64,000 nucleotides of DNA. Origin: Lachnospiraceae bacterium UBA1818 (GTDB lineage: Bacteria; Bacillota; Clostridia; Lachnospirales; Lachnospiraceae). Both the position numbers and the translations under genes were made by a program. Below are positions 1 through 10,173 of the stretch, in pieces; the stretch's first letter is position 1; every line of letters begins with the position of its first letter. The notes beneath the pieces were generated by a model. That model saw only the letters and a list, made by a program, of their open reading frames with translations. It searched no databases and was not told the DNA's origin. The stretch is taken from positions 1-64,000 of the forward strand of contig CAJFQZ010000007.1 of assembly GCA_904419285.1 (NCBI GenBank). The letters run 5' to 3'.

Positions 1-111
1 CTTGAAATTTCAGAAATGGCAAAAGCGAAAAAAGAAGAAGCTGTAATTAATATGAACTTTGCAAAACAAAGTGAGGATGCATATAAAGAAGAAATGCAAA
101 GCTTTGAGTAA
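1..111 (+). CDS. C-terminal fragment of an unrecognised AT-rich gene (5' end outside window)
   Basis: The forward frame is open from base 1 to a TAA at 109-111 and gives 36 residues. They are Lys/Glu/Ala-rich and look helical, ending in Q-S-F-E. Base composition is far more AT-rich than comEC downstream. I do not recognise a family from so short a tail. Its position beside a disrupted gene suggests it is the last gene of an integrated element, where recombinase genes often lie, but nothing in the fragment identifies a recombinase. Confidence 0.5.
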   Translation, partial: LEISEMAKAKKEEAVINMNFAKQSEDAYKEEMQSFE

Positions 112-193
112 AGGGTCAATGTATTTCTGATAATTGTTAAGAATATAAAACAGATATTTATACATGATCTACATATGTAAATAGTGTTAGATT

Positions 194-270
194 GGCTATT
201 TTGCGTAGGTTTTACACAGAGTACATTTCAAAAATAGATGTATATTGTGTAGAAAGCCTGTGAAATAGCC
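194..270. repeat. Imperfect palindrome near the element end
   Basis: Arms 194-218 and 246-270 are inverted copies with eight identical outer bases and five identical inner bases (acaca/tgtgt). A further inner pair, 222-226 (tacat) and 238-242 (atgta), continues the symmetry. It could be a recombinase arm-binding site, a terminator-like hairpin for the gene ending at 111, or an operator. No T-tract follows. Confidence 0.45.
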
Positions 271-285
271 ATTTTCACTCTTTGG

Positions 286-2028
286 GTGGTGCCGAAAATT
301 ATCTCCGGCCTTCATATGTCGTTTATCGGCATGGGGATTTACGGCATTCTGAGAAAAGCAGGGCTTTCCTTTATCCCTGCGGGGATCATGGGAAGTGTGG
401 TGCTGGGGCTGTATACCCTGATGATCGGAGCCGGTGTGTCCAGTCTCAGAGCGCTTGTTATGTTTTTGATGCGGATCGGGGCGGATATGACAGGAAGGGA
501 TTATGATCTTCCGACAAGCCTTTCCCTGGCGGCCGCGGCAGTCTGCGCATGGCAGCCGCTCTATCTGGCAGATGCTGGATTCCTGCTGTCCTTCGGAGCT
601 ATTCTCGGAATCTGTCTTTTCAGTCCTGTCTTTTCAGAAATGTTCACCGGAGAAAAGCAAAAGCAGAAGAACAGCAGAAACGGGGACGTGAGCGTGCGGG
701 AAAAGCTTAGGAGGGCTGTCCTGGGACTGGCGGAAAGCCTCAGTTCCAGTATGGCGGTCAGTCTGATGCTCCTGGGACCGACGCTGTATTTCTATTTTGA
801 GATCCCGCCTTACTCGGTGTTCCTGAATATCCTGGTGATCCCGGTGATGCCGCTTGCCATGGGGGCAGGGCTTACCGGTCTGCTGCTCTGTCCGGTGTCA
901 GAGCCGGCAGGCGCCGCTGTCCTTCAGGTCTGCCGCGGAGTCCTGTGGTTTTACGACAGGGCTTGTACTGCGGCCGGAAACCTTCCGGGGAGCCGGATTG
1001 TTACCGGACAGCCGGCCTTATCCTGGCTGTTCATCTATTACAGTATGCTTTTCCTGCTCGCTGCAGGATTTTTTCGCCTCCTGGAAGTGCGCAGGAGGGA
1101 GGGAGAACGGTTCAGGAGAAGAAAGCTGATCCGGGGGACAGGGGCGGTCCTGCTTCTGTTCGGAGGGATCATGACAGCAGCGTGCAGGGCGGGACATGCA
1201 GGGAAAAATGAAGTCCGGGTGACAGTGCTGGATGTGGGACAGGGGGATGGGATCCACGTCCGGGGACCATCGGGGATCAATTATTTTATTGACGGGGGGA
1301 GCAGTGATGTCTCGTCAGTGGGAATATACCGGATCGAGCCGTATCTTCTGAGCAGAGCTGTGGACTGTCTGGATTATGTTTTTGTCACCCATGGAGATCT
1401 GGATCATTACAGCGGGATCATGGAGCTGATGGAGGATCAGGAACTCGGAGTCCGTATCCGCACGCTCGTGCTGCCACCGGAAGAGTGCCGGGATGAGAGG
1501 CTTCGGGAACTGGGACGGACAGCGGCTGTGAACGGGATACGCGTTGTCGAGATTGCTGCAGGGCAGTCCCTGGAGGAAAAGAACGGAAGATTTTCCATTG
1601 CCTGCCTTGCTCCGGAGGCGGGAGCGGGGATTCAGCCCGGAAACGCGGCATCCCTGGTGCTGGAGCTGAGATTCGGGGCGTTCGGCATGCTGCTGACAGG
1701 AGATGTGGAGGCGGAAGGGGAAGAGGCTCTTTTGAAGAGCGGGCGCCTGGGACGATGCCAGATCCTCAAGGCAGCCCACCACGGATCGAAAAATTCCGGT
1801 TCGGAAGCATTTCTGGAAAAAGTCAGACCGGCTGTGGCGATTATATCTGCGGGTGTGGGAAACAGATATGGACATCCTCACCGGGAGACACTGGAAAGGC
1901 TTTCCGAGGCTGGATGCAGCGTTTGTTCCACGCAGGAATCAGGGGCTGTCACAGTCGTAAGCGACGGAAATTCGATCAGGCTTGGAGGCTTTCTCGGGAC
2001 AGACGAAAAAGCACAGGATGGGAGCTAA
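286..2028 (+). CDS. comEC: ComEC/Rec2 DNA-uptake channel protein, 5'-truncated by insertion
   Basis: ComEC carries single-stranded DNA across the cytoplasmic membrane during natural transformation. What remains starts at the S-G-L-H-M motif of the competence domain (residues about 7-11 counted from GTG 286). Hydrophobic segments follow to about residue 300. The last 270 residues are a metallo-beta-lactamase-like domain with D-V-G-Q-G-D (about 313), T-H-G-D-L-D-H (about 367) and A-H-H-G-S (about 497). Family members usually have 700-800 residues, so the N-terminal OB-like region and first membrane segments are missing. GTG 286 has no good ribosome site and is only the start of the open frame; the gene is probably not functional while the element is present. 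Excision could restore it. Confidence 0.8.
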   Translation: MVPKIISGLHMSFIGMGIYGILRKAGLSFIPAGIMGSVVLGLYTLMIGAGVSSLRALVMFLMRIGADMTGRDYDLPTSLSLAAAAVCAWQPLYLADAGFLLSFGAILGICLFSPVFSEMFTGEKQKQKNSRNGDVSVREKLRRAVLGLAESLSSSMAVSLMLLGPTLYFYFEIPPYSVFLNILVIPVMPLAMGAGLTGLLLCPVSEPAGAAVLQVCRGVLWFYDRACTAAGNLPGSRIVTGQPALSWLFIYYSMLFLLAAGFFRLLEVRRREGERFRRRKLIRGTGAVLLLFGGIMTAACRAGHAGKNEVRVTVLDVGQGDGIHVRGPSGINYFIDGGSSDVSSVGIYRIEPYLLSRAVDCLDYVFVTHGDLDHYSGIMELMEDQELGVRIRTLVLPPEECRDERLRELGRTAAVNGIRVVEIAAGQSLEEKNGRFSIACLAPEAGAGIQPGNAASLVLELRFGAFGMLLTGDVEAEGEEALLKSGRLGRCQILKAAHHGSKNSGSEAFLEKVRPAVAIISAGVGNRYGHPHRETLERLSEAGCSVCSTQESGAVTVVSDGNSIRLGGFLGTDEKAQDGS

Positions 2029-2103
2029 GGCCGCGCAGAGGAGCGAACCGGCGGCGTCCGCCTGTACCGGCAGATGGTTTTCTTCTTTACACAACAGAAA
2101 CTC

Positions 2104-2133
2104 TTGTCAAAACAATCCTGTTTCTTATATAAT
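2104..2133 (+). promoter_or_regulatory. Promoter of holA, -10 very close to the start codon
   Basis: TTGTCA at 2104-2109, an 18-base spacer and a perfect TATAAT at 2128-2133. The ATG of holA is at 2143, so transcription would start about 3 bases before it, giving a leaderless or nearly leaderless mRNA. Confidence 0.65.
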
Positions 2134-2142
2134 AGAGAAGTT

Positions 2143-3126
2143 ATGAAAAGCTTGAATGAAGATTTAAAAACAGGAAATTTTAAACAGATCTATCTTCTCT
2201 ACGGGGAGGAGGGCTATCTGAAGAAGCAGTATAAAGAGCGCTTTGTCAAGGCTATGGTCGCCGAGGGCGATACCATGAATTATGCCTATTATGAAGGCAG
2301 GAATACAGATGTAAAGCAGGTGATCGACCTGGCAGAGACCATGCCCTTCTTTGCGGAACGCAGGCTGATCGTGTTTGAGAACACAGGCTTTTTCAAAAAC
2401 GCGGGGGCAGAACTGGCGGACTATATTAAGGAAATGCCGGAGACGACGTACTTTATTTTCGTGGAAAATGAAGTGGACAAGCGCAGTAAGCTGTATAAGG
2501 CAGTGAAGGCGAAAGGGCATATCGTTGAGCTTTCCGCTCAGGATGAAGGCACACTGAAGCGCTGGATCCAGGGCATTATCCGCGGGGAGAAGAAACAGAT
2601 GGCGGACTCCGTGATCCTGTATTTTCTCGGAAAAGTCGGAACAGACATGGAGAATATCCGGAAAGAGCTGGAGAAGCTGGTCTGCTACGCCCTGGATCGG
2701 GAGACGATCACAAAAGAGGATGTAGATGCGGTCTGTGTGACCCAGATCTCCAACCATATCTTTGATATGGTGAATGCGGTAGCAGACAAGGATCAGCGAA
2801 GGGCGCTGGATCTCTACTATGACCTGCTCGCTCTGAAAGAGCCGCCCATGAGGATCCTCTTTCTTATGATCCGGCAGTACCGCATCCTGTTCCAGGTGAA
2901 AGCGCTCCTGCAGCAGGGCTACGGGAAGAAAGAGATCGCGTCAAAGGCGGGGCTTCACCCCTTTGCGGCAGGGAAATATATGGAGCAGGCTAAGCGGTTC
3001 CGGATTCAGGAGCTCAGGGCTGTCATGGAAGACGGAGCAGACATTGAGCAGAGAGTAAAGACGGGACTTCTCACGGACAATCTGGCGGTGGAGCTTTTTA
3101 TCGTCAAGTATTCAGGCAAGGCATAG
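2143..3126 (+). CDS. holA: DNA polymerase III subunit delta
   Basis: The delta subunit is the clamp-loader arm that opens the sliding clamp. The protein has 327 residues, normal for the family, and starts M-K-S-L-N-E-D-L. The Y-L-L-Y-G-E-E segment near residue 20 is typical of the N-terminal AAA-like domain, which lacks a working Walker A. The frame is open upstream to 2074, but those residues are not delta-like. ATG 2143 is chosen because homology begins there, although only a weak purine run (agagaag) precedes it. It follows comEC as in many Firmicutes. rpsT, often next to holA, is not between holA and lepA here. Confidence 0.88.
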   Translation: MKSLNEDLKTGNFKQIYLLYGEEGYLKKQYKERFVKAMVAEGDTMNYAYYEGRNTDVKQVIDLAETMPFFAERRLIVFENTGFFKNAGAELADYIKEMPETTYFIFVENEVDKRSKLYKAVKAKGHIVELSAQDEGTLKRWIQGIIRGEKKQMADSVILYFLGKVGTDMENIRKELEKLVCYALDRETITKEDVDAVCVTQISNHIFDMVNAVADKDQRRALDLYYDLLALKEPPMRILFLMIRQYRILFQVKALLQQGYGKKEIASKAGLHPFAAGKYMEQAKRFRIQELRAVMEDGADIEQRVKTGLLTDNLAVELFIVKYSGKA

Positions 3127-3142
3127 ATTTGGAGGAATAAAA

Positions 3143-4957
3143 TTGGCAGTAATAGACCAGAAGAAAATAAGAAACTTTTGTATTATCGCGCATATCGATC
3201 ACGGAAAATCCACACTGGCAGACCGGATCATCGAGATGACAGGACTTCTGACGAGCAGAGAGATGCAGGCTCAGGTCCTGGACAACATGGACCTTGAGAG
3301 GGAGAGAGGAATCACGATCAAGGCGCAGGCAGTGCGTACTGTCTATAAGGCGGATGATGGGGAAGAATATATATTTAACCTGATCGATACACCGGGACAT
3401 GTGGATTTCAACTATGAGGTCTCCCGAAGCCTGGCGGCATGCGACGGAGCGATCCTTGTCGTGGATGCGGCGCAGGGGGTGGAGGCGCAGACGCTGGCGA
3501 ACGTCTATCTTGCACTGGACCATGATCTGGACGTCATGCCCGTCATCAACAAGATTGATCTGCCCAGCGCAGACCCTGAGAGAGTGAAGGAGGAGATCGA
3601 GGATGTGATCGGACTGGACGCCGAGGACGCGCCGCTGATCTCGGCGAAGACAGGACAGAATGTACACGAGGTGCTTGAGCAGATCGTAAAGAAGATCCCG
3701 GCTCCGACAGGAGACCCGGATGCACCGCTCAAGGCCCTGATCTTTGATTCGAAATATGATTCCTACAAAGGTGTCATCGTATTCTGCAGGATCATGGAAG
3801 GAACAGTGAGAAAGGGAACGCCGATGCTCATGATGGCGACGGGAGCCAAGGCGGATGTTGTGGAGGTCGGAACGTTCGGGGCAGGACAGTTTATCCCCTG
3901 CGAAGAACTGAGCGCCGGCATGGTAGGTTACATTACCGCCAGCCTGAAGAACGTGAAAGACACTCATGTAGGAGATACGATCACAAACTCTGAGAATCCC
4001 TGTGCGGAACCGCTGCCGGGTTATAAGAAAGTGAACCCGATGGTCTACTGCGGCCTGTATCCTGCTGACGGCGCCAAGTACCCGGATCTCAGGGACGCTC
4101 TGGAGAAACTGCAGCTCAACGATGCGGCGCTTCAGTTCGAGGCAGAGACGTCTGCGGCCCTTGGCTTTGGATTCCGCTGCGGTTTCCTCGGACTCCTCCA
4201 TCTTGAGATCATTCAGGAGAGACTGGAGCGGGAGTACAATCTTGACCTTGTGACCACAGCGCCAAGCGTTATCTATAAGATACACAAGACTAACGGAGAG
4301 GTGATCGATCTGACCAATCCGACCAACATGCCGGATCCGGCGGAGATCGATTACATGGAAGAGCCTATGGTGAAGGCGGAGATCATGGTGACGTCAGAAT
4401 ACATCGGAGCGATCATGGATCTGTGTCAGGAGCGCCGCGGGATCTACCAGAGCATGGAATATATTGAAGAGAAGCGCGCTGTCCTGCACTATCATCTTCC
4501 GCTCAATGAGATCATCTACGATTTCTTTGATGCACTGAAATCAAGATCCAGGGGGTATGCTTCCTTTGACTATGAGATGATGGGATACCAGAGATCCGAG
4601 CTTGTCAAGCTTGACATCCTGATCAATAAAGAGGAAGTGGACGCCCTCTCCTTTATCGTGTTTGCAGGAAGCGCCTACGAGAGAGGAAGAAAGATGTGCG
4701 AGAAGCTGAAACAGGAAATTCCGAGACAGCTCTTCGAGATCCCGATCCAGGCGGCGGTAGGCAGCAAGATCATCGCCCGCGAGACTGTGAAGGCGATGCG
4801 CAAAGATGTGCTTGCAAAATGCTACGGGGGCGATATTTCCCGTAAGAAGAAATTGCTGGAAAAGCAGAAGGAAGGAAAGAAGCGCATGCGCCAGGTGGGA
4901 AATGTAGAGATTCCGCAGAAGGCGTTTATGAGTGTGCTGAAGCTGGATGATGATTAG
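3143..4957 (+). CDS. lepA: Elongation factor 4 (LepA) back-translocase GTPase
   Basis: LepA is a ribosome-binding GTPase that resembles EF-G and affects stalled or mistranslocated ribosomes and initiation. All GTPase motifs are present: A-H-I-D-H-G-K-S-T (16-24), D-T-P-G-H (about 81-85) and N-K-I-D (about 135). The LepA-specific C-terminal domain is complete, ending in the usual [14 protein letters not shown] region. Length is 604 residues, normal. Translation starts at TTG 3143 behind a GGAGGA site at 3131. The 3' end overlaps hemW by 11 bases, so the two are probably translated together. Confidence 0.97.
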   Translation: MAVIDQKKIRNFCIIAHIDHGKSTLADRIIEMTGLLTSREMQAQVLDNMDLERERGITIKAQAVRTVYKADDGEEYIFNLIDTPGHVDFNYEVSRSLAACDGAILVVDAAQGVEAQTLANVYLALDHDLDVMPVINKIDLPSADPERVKEEIEDVIGLDAEDAPLISAKTGQNVHEVLEQIVKKIPAPTGDPDAPLKALIFDSKYDSYKGVIVFCRIMEGTVRKGTPMLMMATGAKADVVEVGTFGAGQFIPCEELSAGMVGYITASLKNVKDTHVGDTITNSENPCAEPLPGYKKVNPMVYCGLYPADGAKYPDLRDALEKLQLNDAALQFEAETSAALGFGFRCGFLGLLHLEIIQERLEREYNLDLVTTAPSVIYKIHKTNGEVIDLTNPTNMPDPAEIDYMEEPMVKAEIMVTSEYIGAIMDLCQERRGIYQSMEYIEEKRAVLHYHLPLNEIIYDFFDALKSRSRGYASFDYEMMGYQRSELVKLDILINKEEVDALSFIVFAGSAYERGRKMCEKLKQEIPRQLFEIPIQAAVGSKIIARETVKAMRKDVLAKCYGGDISRKKKLLEKQKEGKKRMRQVGNVEIPQKAFMSVLKLDDD

Positions 4958-6146
4958 AAAAGAACTTGAACTGTATGTGCATATTCCGTTCTGCGTGCGG
5001 AAATGTGCATACTGCGATTTCCTCTCGGCTCCGGCGGGAGCGGATGAGCGGTCTGCCTATGTAGATGCGCTCATCCGGGAGATCGGGTGTATGAAAAAGA
5101 ATTACAGTGAATATCGTGTGAGCACGGTTTTTATGGGCGGGGGAACTCCATCTGTTCTGGACGGGGATGACACCGCCCGCATTTTTGACGCACTGCACAG
5201 AAACTTTGACATTGACGGGCACGCTGAGGTGACCATGGAAGTAAACCCAGGTACAGTGACAGAGGATAAGCTGGGCATCTGGAGAACATCCGGGGTCAAC
5301 AGGCTCAGTATCGGACTGCAGTCGGCGGATGACCGTGAGCTGAAGATGCTGGGGAGGATCCATACCTATCAGGATTTCCTTGAAACTTATGTCCTCGCGA
5401 GAAAAGCGGGATTCGGAAATATCAATGTAGATCTGATCTCAGCGGTTCCGGGACAGACGGAAAAAGCCTGGGAGAAAACGCTTCGGACTGTCGCAGAGCT
5501 GGGACCGGAGCATATTTCCGCATACAGTCTTATTATAGAAGAAGGGACTCCGTTTTTCGAGCACTACGGGGAGAGCGGAAAGCGGGCAGAGGGGGACGGG
5601 CCGGCATGGCCTCCGCTTCCGGATGAAGACGAAGACAGGGCTATCTATGAAGCTACAGCTGTCCTGCTTCAGAAGTACGGTTATCACAGATATGAGATCT
5701 CCAACTATGCGAAGGACGGGTATGAATGCCGTCACAATCTGGGATACTGGGAACGAAAAGAATACCTTGGCCTCGGGCTGGGCGCTTCCTCTCTGATCCG
5801 GGAATGCAGATTTCACAATACAGCGGATATGGAGAAGTATCTGAGCGCATTCTCCGGACGGGGACAGGATATTTCTGAAGCCTGCTGTGAAAAGATACGG
5901 GAGGAGAAAGAATCCCTCACAGTGGAAGAGCAGATGGCGGAATTCATGTTTCTGGGCCTGCGGAAGATGAGGGGAGTCAGCGCAAACGAATTCCGCCGTG
6001 CTTTCGGAGCAGAGATGGAGCAGGTCTATGGAGGACAGATCAGAAAGCTGAAGGAGGAAGGGCTTCTGGAAGAGCAGAACGGATGGCTGTATCTCACAGG
6101 CCGCGGGATCGATATCAGTAATTATGTGTTTTGTGAGTTTGTATAA
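4947..6146 (+). CDS. hemW: Radical SAM heme chaperone HemW (coproporphyrinogen oxidase-like)
   Basis: HemW binds heme and a 4Fe-4S cluster and is thought to deliver heme to target proteins. It was formerly annotated as oxygen-independent coproporphyrinogen III oxidase. The radical SAM C-x3-C-x2-C motif is at residues 16, 20 and 23 (F-C-V-R-K-C-A-Y-C), followed by G-G-G-T-P near 63. Length is 399, typical of HemW and shorter than true HemN. The start overlaps lepA; the tandem ATG at 4947/4950 leaves the exact first codon open. The lepA-hemW-hrcA order is conserved in Firmicutes. Confidence 0.93.
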   Translation: MMIRKELELYVHIPFCVRKCAYCDFLSAPAGADERSAYVDALIREIGCMKKNYSEYRVSTVFMGGGTPSVLDGDDTARIFDALHRNFDIDGHAEVTMEVNPGTVTEDKLGIWRTSGVNRLSIGLQSADDRELKMLGRIHTYQDFLETYVLARKAGFGNINVDLISAVPGQTEKAWEKTLRTVAELGPEHISAYSLIIEEGTPFFEHYGESGKRAEGDGPAWPPLPDEDEDRAIYEATAVLLQKYGYHRYEISNYAKDGYECRHNLGYWERKEYLGLGLGASSLIRECRFHNTADMEKYLSAFSGRGQDISEACCEKIREEKESLTVEEQMAEFMFLGLRKMRGVSANEFRRAFGAEMEQVYGGQIRKLKEEGLLEEQNGWLYLTGRGIDISNYVFCEFV

Positions 6147-6153
6147 CAGTTAG

Positions 6154-6233
6154 TTACAGTTCACACCGTACTCAGGGATAGGAAACTGCATTGTCATGCC
6201 TGCATGCGGGCGGCGGTTAGGTGTGAACAGTAA
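6154..6233. repeat. 80-base palindromic intergenic unit
   Basis: A 14-base arm at 6154-6167 is inverted at 6220-6233 with one mismatch (13/14). Between them a smaller GC-rich near-palindrome lies at about 6199-6212. No T-tract follows. It lies between hemW and the hrcA promoter. It could be a mobile palindromic repeat (REP/MITE-like) or an mRNA 3'-end structure. Confidence 0.5.
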
Positions 6234-6272
6234 CAACAGTTACGGGTTTATCTAAAAAAATCATAAACACGG

Positions 6273-6301
6273 TTGACAAACGGAAAACAGGGTGCTATCT
6301 T
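6273..6301 (+). promoter_or_regulatory. SigA-type promoter of the hrcA operon
   Basis: Perfect TTGACA at 6273-6278, 17-base spacer, TATCTT at 6296-6301. The CIRCE operator begins 16 bases downstream of the -10, at about the transcription start, which is the usual layout for HrcA repression. Confidence 0.75.
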
Positions 6302-6316
6302 AATATACGAAAGGTG

Positions 6317-6343
6317 TTAGCACTCGAAAGAAAAGAGTGCTAA
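6317..6343. promoter_or_regulatory. CIRCE operator (HrcA binding site), perfect match
   Basis: TTAGCACTC, a nine-base spacer, then GAGTGCTAA. This equals the consensus in all 18 arm positions. HrcA dimers bind here and repress until heat stress; the GroE chaperonin usually modulates HrcA. It controls the hrcA-grpE-dnaK-dnaJ operon that follows. Confidence 0.98.
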
Positions 6344-6433
6344 TAACCTGAAGGGATCAGTTCCCGGCGGGGAACGGATTCCGAAGACACCAAATTCAAA
6401 CGACAGATAATATTTCGGAGAGGAGGCAGAGCT

Positions 6434-7483
6434 GTGGCAGCGGAGACAACGTTAAGCGAGAGAAAGCTTATCATATTGAAGGCCATCATACAGAACTACC
6501 TCGAAACAGGTGAACCGGTAGGTTCCAGGACTCTCACGAAATATACGAACCTGAATCTGAGTTCCGCGACGATCCGGAATGAGATGGCGGATCTTGAAGA
6601 CCTGGGATATATCTTTCAGCCCCATACCTCGGCAGGAAGGATTCCTTCAGACAAGGGATACCGGCTGTATGTGGATATGCTGATGGAAGAGAAAGAACAG
6701 GAGATCACGGAGCGCGAGAACGGACTGCTGGAGAAGACAGACAAGGTCGAGCAGGTCCTTCGCCAGGCAGCCAAAGTGCTGGCGGCGAACACGAACTATG
6801 CCACCATGGTCTCGTCCCCGGTGAACAACCGCAACACGCTGAAGTTCATCCAGCTCTCACAGGTGGATGCAGAACAGATCGTAGCGGTCATTGTCCTGGG
6901 AGGCAATGTGATCAAGAATAAAATAATTGAAGTTGGTGAAACACTAAGCAATGAGAATCTGCTGAAGCTGAATATGCTTCTCAATACCACGCTGAATGGG
7001 ATGTCCATCGATCAGATCACACTCGGATTGATCGCGAGACTGAAAGAACAGGCAGGGATCCACAGCGAAGTGGTCGGTCATGTACTGGATGCGGTCGCAG
7101 AGATCATCCATGTGGAAGACGATATGGAGATCTACACAAGCGGAGCGACGAACATTTTCAAATATCCGGAGCTGAGCGACAAGCAGAGCGCACAGGAGAT
7201 CATCAGTGCGTTTGAGGAAAAACAGCAGCTGGCAGATCTGGTCACGGAGACGCTCGCAAGTGAAGACAATCATGGAATACAGGTCTATATCGGAGACGAG
7301 ACGCCTGTGAAGACTATGAAGGACTGCAGCGTTGTGACAGCTACTTACGAACTGGGTGAGGGCATGAAGGGGACGATCGGAATCATCGGACCGAAACGAA
7401 TGGATTATGAACATGTCATGAAGACGCTGAAGACTCTGCAGAGCGAGTTGGATGCGATTTATAATAAAGACCCCAAAGAATAG
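6434..7483 (+). CDS. hrcA: Heat-inducible transcription repressor HrcA
   Basis: HrcA is the CIRCE-binding repressor of class I heat-shock genes. The 349-residue protein has the N-terminal winged helix (S-E-R-K-L-I-I-L-K-A-I-I, then the E-P-V-G-S-R-T-L and S-x-A-T-I-R-N-E-M segments). The H-T-S-A-G-R-I-P-S-D-K-G-Y-R motif sits near residues 72-86. The GAF-like regulatory domain fills the C-terminal two thirds. Start is GTG 6434 behind AGGAGG. It is the first gene of its operon, with CIRCE about 90 bases upstream, so it represses itself. Confidence 0.97.
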   Translation: MAAETTLSERKLIILKAIIQNYLETGEPVGSRTLTKYTNLNLSSATIRNEMADLEDLGYIFQPHTSAGRIPSDKGYRLYVDMLMEEKEQEITERENGLLEKTDKVEQVLRQAAKVLAANTNYATMVSSPVNNRNTLKFIQLSQVDAEQIVAVIVLGGNVIKNKIIEVGETLSNENLLKLNMLLNTTLNGMSIDQITLGLIARLKEQAGIHSEVVGHVLDAVAEIIHVEDDMEIYTSGATNIFKYPELSDKQSAQEIISAFEEKQQLADLVTETLASEDNHGIQVYIGDETPVKTMKDCSVVTATYELGEGMKGTIGIIGPKRMDYEHVMKTLKTLQSELDAIYNKDPKE

Positions 7484-7498
7484 GAAGGTGGAAAGCTG

Positions 7499-8170
7499 GT
7501 GACAGAGATGAGCAAAGAAGATATGGTAAAGGAAGCCGTTGAAGAGGCAAAATCCAAGGCGGCAGAAGAATCAGCTGAGGAGGCTGCGCCTGAGGAGACG
7601 GCGGAAGAAGCGGCGGATACAGAAGAAGCTGCGGAACAGACAGCAGACGATTCTGAGCCTGAGTCAGGCGAAGATAAGGACGAGGAATTGAAAGCAGAGA
7701 AAAAGAAGCTCTTCGGAAAGAAGAACAAGAAAGATAAAAAGGACGAGAAGATCGAGGAACTTACAGATCGGCTTACCCGTCAGATGGCAGAGTTTGATAA
7801 CTTCCGCAAACGTACGGAAAAGGAGAAATCCCAGATGTACGAGATCGGTGCGAGAGATATCATAGAAAAGATTCTTCCGATCGTCGATAACTTCGAACGC
7901 GGACTGTCGTCCATGCCGGAAGAAGAAAAAGCCACTCCGTTTGCCGAAGGCATGGAGAAGGTTTACAAACAGCTTATGACCACTCTGGAATCGATCGATG
8001 TAAAACCGATCGAGGCGGTGGGAAAGGAATTTGATCCCGATTTCCACAATGCAGTGATGCATGTAGAGGATGAGGAGCTCGGTGAGAACATCATTGCCGA
8101 AGAATTCCAGAAAGGCTACACATACCGTAATAATGTCGTAAGGCACAGCATGGTAAAAGTAGCGAACTGA
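7499..8170 (+). CDS. grpE: Nucleotide exchange factor GrpE
   Basis: GrpE releases ADP from DnaK and acts as a thermosensor of the chaperone cycle. Residues 1-60 are an unusually acidic, Glu/Ala-rich tail. Residues about 75-130 form the long dimerising helix (L-T-D-R-L-T-R-Q-M-A-E-F-D-N-F-R-K-R-T). The C-terminal beta domain ends with G-Y-T-Y-R-N-N-V-V-R-H-S-M-V-K-V-A. Length is 223. The start is GTG 7499 just behind GGTGGAAAG; an internal ATG at 7508 is an alternative. It lies 15 bases after hrcA in the same operon. Confidence 0.95.
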   Translation: MTEMSKEDMVKEAVEEAKSKAAEESAEEAAPEETAEEAADTEEAAEQTADDSEPESGEDKDEELKAEKKKLFGKKNKKDKKDEKIEELTDRLTRQMAEFDNFRKRTEKEKSQMYEIGARDIIEKILPIVDNFERGLSSMPEEEKATPFAEGMEKVYKQLMTTLESIDVKPIEAVGKEFDPDFHNAVMHVEDEELGENIIAEEFQKGYTYRNNVVRHSMVKVAN

Positions 8171-8225
8171 CATTACATTAAGACATCAACTATATTTAGT
8201 ATTTATAAAAAAGAAAATCATTTAA

Positions 8226-10021
<1,796 letters not shown>

Positions 10022-10055
10022 GCAAGATGATAAGATAAACTGTTGCGGCAGTTCT

Positions 10056-10084
10056 GCCGGCCGGGGAGTTTTTCTCCGGCCGGC
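10056..10084 (+). other. GC-rich hairpin between dnaK and dnaJ
   Basis: Perfect nine-base arms (GCCGGCCGG at 10056-10064, CCGGCCGGC at 10076-10084) enclose an 11-base T-rich loop. No T-tract follows the stem, so it is not a standard terminator. It may slow transcription or stabilise the upstream mRNA. Confidence 0.6.
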
Positions 10085-10094
10085 GGGAGCCGTG

Positions 10095-10146
10095 ACTAAA
10101 GATTCTACGGAACCGTATAAAACGACGGCTGCGTAGAATTTTTAGT
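10095..10146 (+). other. Second hairpin upstream of dnaJ, possible attenuator
   Basis: A 15-base arm at 10095-10109 is inverted at 10132-10146 with one G-to-A difference that can pair as G-U in RNA. A small inner ACCGT/ACGG pair adds to the stem. The right arm contains a run of five T, so it has partial terminator character. dnaJ starts 28 bases further on. Confidence 0.55.
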
Positions 10147-10173
10147 GATAATGAAAGGTAGAGTAGTAGTATT

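Larger units (their letters stand above)
1..297. mobile_element. End of an AT-rich element integrated inside comEC
   Basis: Base composition changes sharply near 285-300, from AT-rich to the GC-richer host style. The comEC frame becomes recognisable in mid-protein at the conserved S-G-L-H-M motif (codons from about 301). Upstream of that motif the same frame encodes residues unlike ComEC and reaches a stop at 250-252. The residue pair expected before I-S-G-L-H in ComEC proteins (Leu-Ala) is replaced by Pro-Lys-Ile. The crossover therefore probably lies at or inside about 297-320. The other end, the recombinase and the rest of comEC must lie to the left of the window. Element type (phage, conjugative element or other) cannot be told from this end. 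Confidence 0.6.

Noticed and set aside
3104-4285. 393-codon open frame on the minus strand
   Set aside because: It lies fully within lepA, which has all its motifs; the translation is His/Arg-rich with no family features. It is a shadow frame.
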